Shown here piece by piece: positions 6,912 through 16,311 of a stretch of 16,311 nt of DNA (position 1 is its first letter; the number at the start of each line of letters is the position of its first letter). The translations under genes were made by a program, and so were the position numbers. The notes beneath the pieces are model-generated. The model saw only the letters and a program-made list of their open reading frames with translations, was not told where the DNA came from and ran no database searches. This DNA is from Chloroflexota bacterium. GTDB lineage: Bacteria > Chloroflexota > Anaerolineae > Anaerolineales > UBA4823. The stretch is taken from contig JAEWYL010000286.1 of assembly GCA_023395675.1 (NCBI GenBank), forward strand, positions 1 to 16,311, written 5' to 3'.

Positions 6912-7649
6912 ATGACGCTGAAGAGCCTGGAAAGAAAAGCCACCGCCCCGAGCGGATACGATCACGCCCGGCACGAGCCCATGAGGCGCTTTTTGCGCTT
7001 CCTGATCCGCAGTATTGGTTTTACCCTGTTGGGGAAGCTGGACCGGGTGGAGGGCCTCGAGAATGTGCCCGCGCAGGGGCCGGCGATCCTGCTCATCAAC
7101 CACATCGCCTTTATTGACCCCATCGCCGTCCTGCACCTGGTGCCGCGCAATATCGTCCCGCTGGCGAAGATCGAGGTGTACCGGGAGCCGCTGTGGGGCA
7201 TCTTCCCCCGCCTGTGGGGGGTGATCCCGGTGCGCCGCGACGAGGTGGACCGGCGGGCGATACTCCAGGTGCTGGAGGTGCTGCGGGCGGGTGAGATGGT
7301 GCTGGTGGCGCCGGAGGGCACCCGCAGCCCGGCGCTCACCCAGGGGAAAGAGGGGGTGGCATACCTGGCGGCGCGCAGCGGCGTGCCCGTGGTGCCGGTG
7401 GCGGTGGACGGCACCGAGGGCTTCCCGGCGCTGCGCTTTTTCTCCTCGCGCTGGCGCGGCCCGGGGGGCAGCGTGCGCTTCGGGCGCCCGTTCCGCTTCC
7501 GGGCGGAGTACGCCCGCCCCACCCGCGAGCAGCTGCGCCAGATGACGGACGAGGCCATGTACGTGGTCGCCTCGCTGCTGCCCGAGCACCGCCGCGGCGT
7601 CTACGCCGACCTCTCCCGCGCCACCCGCGACACCCTGGAGCTGCTGTAG
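6912..7649 (+). CDS. plsC: 1-acyl-glycerol-3-phosphate acyltransferase family protein (second copy)
   Basis: A 245-residue LPLAT-family protein with intact motifs: NHIAFID with H64 and D69 (HX4D), and PEGTRS with E135-G136-T137. A hydrophobic segment around 28-40 (LRFLIRSIGFTLL) may insert in or lie on the membrane. It resembles the preceding gene in layout, including shared GLENV/GMENV, VDRRAI/ADRRAI-type and RGVYAD/RGVYQD sequence, so the two are tandem paralogues. This copy keeps the canonical EGT and is the better candidate for lysophosphatidic acid to phosphatidic acid conversion. GAGGA at 6897-6901 gives a plausible ribosome site 10 nt before the ATG. It is separated from the first copy by a 111-nt gap with a strong hairpin, so the two may be transcribed at different levels. 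Confidence 0.9.
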   Translation: MTLKSLERKATAPSGYDHARHEPMRRFLRFLIRSIGFTLLGKLDRVEGLENVPAQGPAILLINHIAFIDPIAVLHLVPRNIVPLAKIEVYREPLWGIFPRLWGVIPVRRDEVDRRAILQVLEVLRAGEMVLVAPEGTRSPALTQGKEGVAYLAARSGVPVVPVAVDGTEGFPALRFFSSRWRGPGGSVRFGRPFRFRAEYARPTREQLRQMTDEAMYVVASLLPEHRRGVYADLSRATRDTLELL

Positions 7650-7663
7650 GTTCTAACCACAGC

Positions 7664-7705
7664 TGGACGCAGACAGAATACCAAAGATCTTCTGATCTGC
7701 GTCCA
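7664..7705. repeat. Inverted repeat, degenerate dispersed-repeat type
   Basis: TGGACGCAGA at 7664-7673 and TCTGCGTCCA at 7696-7705 are perfect reverse complements, 22 nt apart. The flanks (CCACAGCT before, AGCTGCGG after) extend the symmetry imperfectly. The wording resembles the widespread 'CCACAGAT..GACGCAGAT' type of intergenic bacterial repeat; this link is from memory and untested. It lies 14 nt after the second plsC stop and could also act as a weak terminator. Confidence 0.65.
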
Positions 7706-7780
7706 CCGGCATAAGCTGCGGATGCTGCTTTCCCCCCCCCGCACTCCTGACAAATCTATCGGGTCTCTGTCCCAATTGCG

Positions 7781-7812
7781 GCGCGGTAACGAAGCCGTTA
7801 CCGTGCTATAAT
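7781..7812 (+). promoter_or_regulatory. Extended -10 promoter next to a 10-bp dyad
   Basis: TGCTATAAT at 7804-7812 is a perfect extended -10 element (TGnTATAAT). Directly before it, 7781-7790 (GCGCGGTAAC) and 7797-7806 (GTTACCGTGC) form a 10-bp inverted repeat with one G-T wobble and a 6-nt centre. The dyad fills the spacer and the -35 region, where no good -35 hexamer is seen. This is the layout of a regulator-binding operator. Transcription would start near 7819, giving a 5' leader of about 110 nt for the histidine kinase gene. Confidence 0.5.
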
Positions 7813-7856
7813 CCAACACACAAGGCCGCTCAAGCACCTCAACCGAGACGATTCGC

Positions 7857-7877
7857 AAGCCATACCGTATGGCTTTT
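7857..7877 (+). promoter_or_regulatory. Hairpin with T tract in the kinase leader
   Basis: AAGCCATAC (7857-7865) and GTATGGCTT (7867-7875) form a perfect 9-bp palindrome about one central base, followed by TT, so the T run at 7874-7877 follows the stem. In RNA the realistic fold is a 7-bp stem with a 5-nt loop. It sits between the predicted transcription start and the ATG at 7930, so it could be a short attenuator, or a second operator in DNA form. Confidence 0.4.
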
Positions 7878-7929
7878 GTGGCCCTGATTTAAACCCTGAA
7901 CTCACCTGTTCTCAGGCCTCTCTGGCGGT

Positions 7930-10900
7930 ATGACGTTTTTACTGAATCTCCTGACCTCCGGTCCTTACATCAACTTCCCGCGCGATCTCCCCGGGCGGTT
8001 CACTGTGATCCTCGGCTGCCTGCTCTTCCTGGCAGCCGTCCTGTACCTGGCGCGCCGCTGGCGCGGGGAGAGGCGGGTGCGGAGCCGGAAAGAGAAGCTC
8101 TTCCTGGCCTTCCTGATCCTGCTGGTCCCCCTCACCAGCCTGTTCCTGGGGCTGCGCCTGCCCGCCGCCAGCGGCGCCCTGCCGCCCCTCTGGCTGCCCA
8201 TGGAGCCGCGCGGCCCGGCGCTGATGGTCTTCGCCGCCCTGCCCTGGGTCTTCGCCGGGGGGCTGCTGGGCATGGCCCCGGCGGCCGCCCTGGGCGCCCT
8301 CTCCGGCCTCTTCCTGGCCCTGTGGGAGACCCACACCCCCTTCACCATCTTCGAGCTGGCGCTGCTGGCGGTGCTCTTCACCGCCGCGGTCCAGCAGCCC
8401 TACCGCACCCTGTCCTACCGCCTGCTGCGCCGGCCCCTGGTGGCGGCGCTGCTCCTGGCGGTGATCTACCCGCTCATTTTCCTGGTCTCGGCCTGTTTTT
8501 CCGCCAATGGGGGGCTGGCTGCCCGGCTGGACTATGCCCTTTCCAACCTCAGCCTGGCGGCGCTCGCCCGGGCCGGCGAGCTCCTGCTGGCCGGCCTGTT
8601 CGCCGAAGCCGCCGCCCTGGCCCAGGCCTTCTCCTGGGGCTACCGCGGCAAGCGCCTGCCCTCGCCCTCCGAGCGCAGCCTGGAAGCGCGCTTCCTCTAC
8701 GGCATCGCCCCGCTGGCCTTCCTGCTCTTCGTGCTCCTCATGGCGGGCGACTGGGCGGTCTCCAACCGGGCGGCGCGCCAGATGCTGCGCGAGCGCATGG
8801 CGAACGCGGCCCAACTGGCCTCCGAAAACGTGCCCTACTTCCTGGAGGCCGGGCAGGGCCTGATTGACCGCCTGGCGCAGGACGAGAGCCTGCTCTCCAC
8901 GAGCACGGGCGAGCTGGAGGACGCCCTCGAGGCCGGCCTGCGCAGCGTGCCCTTCTTCCACCAGCTCTACCTGCTTGATTCCGGCGGCAGCGTCGTCGCC
9001 GGCTACCCGGACCGCGCCTACGCCGGCCACCTGGCCCCGCCCGACGAGCAGGTGGGCGTGCAGCTCGCCCTGACCGGCGAAGCCCCGGTGCAGTATTTCA
9101 CCCTGCCGCCCGAGGAGGGCGGGAAAGCCGCCCGGGTCTCCTTTGTGGAGGCCGTGCTGGACGAGGAGGGGGAGGTGCGCGGGGTGCTGGTGGGCCGGGC
9201 CGACCTGGCCGACAACCCCTTCACCCAACCGATCCTGAACAGCCTGCAGAACCTGGCGGGCTCTCAGGGGGAGGGCCTGCTGCTGGATGAGAACCACAAC
9301 ATCCTCTTCGCCCTCAACTCCGCCTCGCTGATGACCCCCTATTCCGGGCGCTTCCCGGAGGAGCCGGCTTTCTACGACGAGGCCGCCTCCGACGGCACGC
9401 GCCGCCTGGTCTACTTCCAGCCCGCCGCCGGGCGTCCCTGGGCGGTGGTGCTCTCGGTGCCGGCCCAGCTCGCCCAGCAGATGGCGCTGAACATCGCCCT
9501 GCCCCTGCTCGGCATGATCCTGCTGCTGGCGGGCTTCTCGGTGCTGCTCCTGCGCCTGGGCCTGCGCGTGGTCACCGCCTCGCTCCACACCCTGGCGGCC
9601 TCCGCCGCCAATATCGCCCGCGGCCAGCTCGACCACCCGCTGCCGGTGGAGGGGGAGGACGAGGTCGGGCAGCTCCGGCGCGCCTTCGAGCAGATGCGCC
9701 TGTCCCTCAAAGCGCGCCTGGACGAGCTGAACCGCCTGCTGCTGGTCAGCCAGGGCGTGGCCTCCAGCCTGGAGATGGGCCAGGCCGTGCGCCCGGTGCT
9801 GGAATCGGCCCAGACCCTCTCCGGGGCCTCCTCGGCGCGCGTGGTCCTGGCGCAGTCCGTCGCCCCCGACCTGGCCGACGATCTGGAGATCGCCCGCTTC
9901 GGCCTCGGCCCGGCCTCCGAGATCTACGCCGGCCTGGACGAGCAGATCCTCGAGCTGGCCCGGCAGAAAGACCGCCTGGCCTTCACCAGCCTGGCGCGCC
10001 AGCGGCGGCTCAAGTTCCCCGCCGGCATGCCCCACCCGCAGTCGCTCTACGCCCTGGCCCTGCGCCACGAGAACCTGTACTACGGGGCCCTGTGGGTGGC
10101 CTTCGACACCCCCCACGTATTCACCGAAGAAGAGGTGCGCTTCCTGGCTACCCTGGCCGGGCAGGCCGCCCTGGCCGCCGCCAACGCCCGCCTCTTCTCC
10201 AGCGCCGAGATCGGCCGCCAGCGCCTGGCCGCCATCCTGGCCTCCACCCCCGACCCCGTCCTGGTCACCGACCACCAGAACCGCCTGCTGCTGGCCAACC
10301 CGGCCGCCTGGCGCCTGCTGGGGCCCGGGCTAGAGTGGGAGGAAGGCCGTCGCATCGAGGAGGTGGTCTCTCAGGAGAACCTCCTGAAGCTGCTCTGCTC
10401 GCCCGAGGACGACAAGCGTTCGGTGGAGGTGGCCTTCCCCGACGGGCGCGTCTACTACGCCACCGCCTCCACCGTCCAGGCCGACGGGCAGCGGGTGGGG
10501 CGGGTCTGCGTCCTGCGCGACGTGACCTATTACATGGAGCTGGACGCCCTCAAGTCCGAGTTCGTCGCCACCGTTTCCCACGACCTGCGCTCGCCCCTCA
10601 CCCTGATGCGCGGCTACGCCACCATGCTGGAGATGGTGGGCGAGCTGAACGAGCAGCAGGTCTCTTACGTGCGCAAGATCATCGGCGGGGTCGAGAGCAT
10701 GTCGCGCCTGGTCAACAACCTGCTCGACCTGGGCCGCATCGAGGCCGGCATTGACCTGCAGCTCGAAATGGTGCCGGTGCAGGACATCGTCGAGCGGGTG
10801 GTGAACGGCCTGCAGCTCCAGGCGAGCCAGAAGCGCATCACCCTCGCGCTGGAGGCCGACCCGCCCGGCGTGCCCCTGCTGGAGGCCGACGGGGCCCTGC

Positions 10901-11259
10901 TGCAGCAGGCCCTGCACAACCTGGTGGAGAACGCCGTCAAATATACCGAGGCCGGGGGCAGGGTCAACGTGAGCCTGGAGGTGGAGGAGGCTGAGGAGGA
11001 GATGGTGTTCATCATCTCCGACACCGGCATCGGCATCGCCCCGGTGGACCAGACGCGCCTGTTCGAGAAGTTCTACCGCGGCGTGCAGGGCGGCAAGACG
11101 CAGCGCGGCACCGGCCTGGGCCTGGCCATCGTCAAATCCATCGCCGACCGCCACGGCGGGCGGGTGTGGATGGAGAGCCAGCTCGGCAAGGGCAGCGTCT
11201 TCTACCTCTCCGTGCCCCTCAAGCAAGCGGTGCAGAAGACCGAAGAGGGGAAAAAGTAA
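7930..11259 (+). CDS. Membrane sensor histidine kinase (7TM-like/extracytoplasmic/HAMP/GAF/PAS/HisKA/HATPase)
   Basis: An 1109-residue sensor kinase. Order of parts: hydrophobic segments near 24-41, 56-74, 97-131, 140-154, 169-189 and 205-232; a helix at about 255-273; an extracytoplasmic sensing region at about 280-515 that looks Cache-like; a helix at 518-545; HAMP at about 545-600; GAF at about 620-755; PAS at about 764-870; HisKA with VSHDLRSPL and phosphoacceptor H884; and HATPase_c with N box NLVEN (997-1001), DTGIG (1031-1035) and GTGLGL (1060-1065). No receiver domain is attached and no response regulator gene is adjacent, so it is an orphan kinase whose partner and signal are unknown. 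An in-frame stop at 7897 makes ATG 7930 the only ATG start; its ribosome site is weak. Membrane and domain limits are by eye. It lies 561 nt upstream of rpoC, probably as a single-gene unit. Confidence 0.93.
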   Translation: MTFLLNLLTSGPYINFPRDLPGRFTVILGCLLFLAAVLYLARRWRGERRVRSRKEKLFLAFLILLVPLTSLFLGLRLPAASGALPPLWLPMEPRGPALMVFAALPWVFAGGLLGMAPAAALGALSGLFLALWETHTPFTIFELALLAVLFTAAVQQPYRTLSYRLLRRPLVAALLLAVIYPLIFLVSACFSANGGLAARLDYALSNLSLAALARAGELLLAGLFAEAAALAQAFSWGYRGKRLPSPSERSLEARFLYGIAPLAFLLFVLLMAGDWAVSNRAARQMLRERMANAAQLASENVPYFLEAGQGLIDRLAQDESLLSTSTGELEDALEAGLRSVPFFHQLYLLDSGGSVVAGYPDRAYAGHLAPPDEQVGVQLALTGEAPVQYFTLPPEEGGKAARVSFVEAVLDEEGEVRGVLVGRADLADNPFTQPILNSLQNLAGSQGEGLLLDENHNILFALNSASLMTPYSGRFPEEPAFYDEAASDGTRRLVYFQPAAGRPWAVVLSVPAQLAQQMALNIALPLLGMILLLAGFSVLLLRLGLRVVTASLHTLAASAANIARGQLDHPLPVEGEDEVGQLRRAFEQMRLSLKARLDELNRLLLVSQGVASSLEMGQAVRPVLESAQTLSGASSARVVLAQSVAPDLADDLEIARFGLGPASEIYAGLDEQILELARQKDRLAFTSLARQRRLKFPAGMPHPQSLYALALRHENLYYGALWVAFDTPHVFTEEEVRFLATLAGQAALAAANARLFSSAEIGRQRLAAILASTPDPVLVTDHQNRLLLANPAAWRLLGPGLEWEEGRRIEEVVSQENLLKLLCSPEDDKRSVEVAFPDGRVYYATASTVQADGQRVGRVCVLRDVTYYMELDALKSEFVATVSHDLRSPLTLMRGYATMLEMVGELNEQQVSYVRKIIGGVESMSRLVNNLLDLGRIEAGIDLQLEMVPVQDIVERVVNGLQLQASQKRITLALEADPPGVPLLEADGALLQQALHNLVENAVKYTEAGGRVNVSLEVEEAEEEMVFIISDTGIGIAPVDQTRLFEKFYRGVQGGKTQRGTGLGLAIVKSIADRHGGRVWMESQLGKGSVFYLSVPLKQAVQKTEEGKK

Positions 11260-11312
11260 ACCGGTTTTCTCAAGCAGGCTGATGGGGGGCTGTCCCGATA
11301 AAAATCTCCCTC

Positions 11313-11340
11313 TTTACTTTCACTTTTTCTGTGATATACT
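11313..11340 (+). promoter_or_regulatory. rpoC: Upstream promoter candidate P1 for rpoC
   Basis: TTTACT at 11313-11318 and TATACT at 11335-11340 are separated by 16 nt, and TG at 11332-11333 one base before the -10 gives an extended -10 form. Transcription would start near 11347, about 475 nt before the rpoC start. It lies within a locally AT-richer stretch, as expected for a promoter. Confidence 0.5.
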
Positions 11341-11369
11341 TATAAATCGCGAAAGCCGCATTGCCGCCC

Positions 11370-11399
11370 TTGACAAAAGTGGACTGAATATAGTAAAAT
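11370..11399 (+). promoter_or_regulatory. rpoC: Strong sigma70-type promoter P2 for rpoC
   Basis: TTGACA at 11370-11375 is a perfect -35 element, and TAAAAT at 11394-11399 is a five-of-six -10 element, with an 18-nt spacer. Predicted start is near 11406, leaving a leader of about 415 nt before the rpoC GTG. This is the best promoter in the window. Confidence 0.78.
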
Positions 11400-11408
11400 T
11401 CGGCTCGC

Positions 11409-11450
11409 ATGAAAACTGAATGCCTGGAGATTTTGTTGGGGAGCGTGTGA
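11409..11450 (+). CDS. Possible 13-codon upstream ORF in the rpoC leader
   Basis: An ATG at 11409, only a few nucleotides after the predicted P2 start, opens a frame for MKTECLEILLGSV that stops at TGA 11448-11450. There is no ribosome site, so translation would have to be near-leaderless. The stop lies in the 5' arm of the hairpin at 11443-11467, so a ribosome on this frame would melt that hairpin. It may be chance; the case rests only on position. Confidence 0.25.
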   Translation: MKTECLEILLGSV

Positions 11451-11675
11451 GAAAGATTCTCATGCGCTTGGTTTTGTTTGTCTGGCGAGCACTCAGCAGG
11501 GAATCAGACTCGCCGGGCGCTCCCGAAATTGTCAGACCGAGAAAACACCTGGCTTTTGAGCTTACGAAAGCAGATCTGTGATGAAAACCTGCGCCGGCGG
11601 CCCCGCCTGCCGGTTTGAAAGGTCGATAGGTGAGGTGTGTCTGGGGCTGACGCCAGGATCAGCTAGTTAATTTTT

Positions 11676-11697
11676 CGGGCCTGGCCCGTATTGTTTT
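11676..11697 (+). terminator. Small hairpin plus U-rich tail inside the rpoC leader
   Basis: CGGGCCTGGCCCG at 11676-11688 forms a 4-bp stem with a 5-nt loop (6-bp palindrome as DNA) and is followed by TATTGTTTT. TTTTT precedes it as well. The stem is short, so at best it is a weak intrinsic terminator, attenuator or pause site before rpoC. Confidence 0.3.
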
Positions 11698-11820
11698 GTG
11701 GCAGCGCCACAGAGAACCGCGGTTGGCGGAAACGCACAGGTGGGTGAAACACCCCGGTTAAGTGCAGCGCTGCCCGTGTTGCCGGCAATCAGCCGTTATT
11801 TTCTTTCAGGAGGCGACTAA

Positions 11821-16230
<4,410 letters not shown>

Positions 16231-16311
16231 GTTTCTGAACGGACCAATCGCTCCTTTTGCGCTCCCGCCCGGAGCCTGAAAGGGTGAACAAAAACGTCCG
16301 CTGCAAAATGC

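Larger units (their letters stand above)
11260..11820. other. 561-nt rpoC control region without a conventional gene
   Basis: From start to end it holds an upstream promoter candidate (11313-11340), a strong promoter (11370-11399), a possible short uORF (11409-11450), and a series of helices up to the ribosome site AGGAGG at 11808-11813. I looked for signs of tRNA, tmRNA, RNase P and SRP RNA and saw none that hold up. No clear intrinsic terminator for the kinase gene is seen at the start of the region. Confidence 0.7.
11406..11820 (+). promoter_or_regulatory. rpoC: Long structured 5' leader of rpoC (candidate cis-regulatory RNA)
   Basis: Helices that can form, in order: an 11-bp hairpin 11443-11453/11457-11467 with loop AGA; GGCGAG 11484-11489 with CTCGCC 11509-11514, or instead GTCTG 11480-11484 with CAGAC 11505-11509; an enclosing helix GGGAGCG 11439-11445 with CGCTCCC 11518-11524 that competes with the base of the first hairpin; AAACC 11585-11589 with GGTTT 11612-11616 around GGCG/CGCC; CGGGCCTGGCCCG at 11676-11688; TGTGGC 11697-11702 with GCCACA 11706-11711; and near the end GGCAGCGC 11700-11707 with GCGCTGCC 11767-11774, enclosing AACCG/CGGTT (11715-11719/11755-11759) and the hairpin GGGTGAAACACCC (11742-11754). 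Several options exclude each other, as in a switch. The folding is by eye, without energies, and I match it to no known family. Confidence 0.5.

Noticed and set aside
11641..11664. GGGGCTGACGCCAGGAT, which looks a little like the 5' end of a tmRNA
   Set aside because: No matching 3' tRNA-like end, no T-loop GGTTCGA sequence and no tag-reading frame were found downstream; the likeness is short.
11700..11774. Cross-shaped fold considered as a tRNA or RNase P fragment
   Set aside because: Lacks the T-loop and anticodon features of tRNA and the conserved GAGGAAAGTCC-type core of RNase P RNA. Retained only as part of the rpoC leader.
16250..16275. GCTCC-CGCCC-GGAGC hairpin after rpoC as a terminator
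   Set aside because: The stem is only 5 bp and no T tract follows, so I do not call it a terminator.
16284..16311. GTG at 16284 as start of a downstream gene
   Set aside because: Only nine codons are visible, and the purine-rich GAAAGG is too close to the GTG to be a normal ribosome site.

Overview
The window is a GC-rich bacterial chromosome segment with all seven recognisable genes on the + strand. The likely host is a member of the Chloroflexota, probably class Anaerolineae. I base this on the co-occurrence of a DUF2298/'YYY' membrane protein and an Agl23-like (TIGR03663-type) GT-C protein, on the style of the histidine kinase and the cmk-plsC pair, on strong G/C-ending codon use, and on an RpoC with a long coiled-coil insertion. 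The assignment is from family knowledge, not from a search.

Layout. At 4-2853 lies a 949-residue polytopic DUF2298 protein. A 501-nt gap (2854-3354) has no credible gene but is full of inverted repeats and a G-rich tandem repeat. At 3355-6800 follows a tight cluster: an Agl23/GT39-like membrane protein, cytidylate kinase (cmk) and a PlsC-type acyltransferase, with gaps of 12 and 8 nt, probably one operon. A second plsC-like gene (6912-7649) is separated from the first by a near-perfect hairpin. A 280-nt gap then carries a degenerate repeat, a C9 tract, a dyad next to an extended -10 promoter, and a leader hairpin. After it comes an orphan sensor histidine kinase of 1109 residues (7930-11259). 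A 561-nt gap holds two tandem promoter candidates and a roughly 415-nt foldable leader, followed by rpoC (11821-16230). The last 81 nt contain nothing I can support.

Functionally, the first half looks like envelope and membrane assembly: two putative lipid-carrier-dependent glycosyltransferase-type proteins and two lysophospholipid acyltransferases, with CMP kinase supplying CDP/CTP for phospholipid and nucleic acid synthesis. The second half pairs an environmental sensor with the RNA polymerase beta' subunit, which here is not preceded by rpoB and seems to have its own complex control region. No phage, transposase, CRISPR, rRNA or tRNA was seen. The best candidates for undescribed biology are the rpoC leader (including a possible near-leaderless 13-codon uORF that ends inside a hairpin), the operator-like dyad before the kinase, and the intergenic repeat cluster at 2854-3260.
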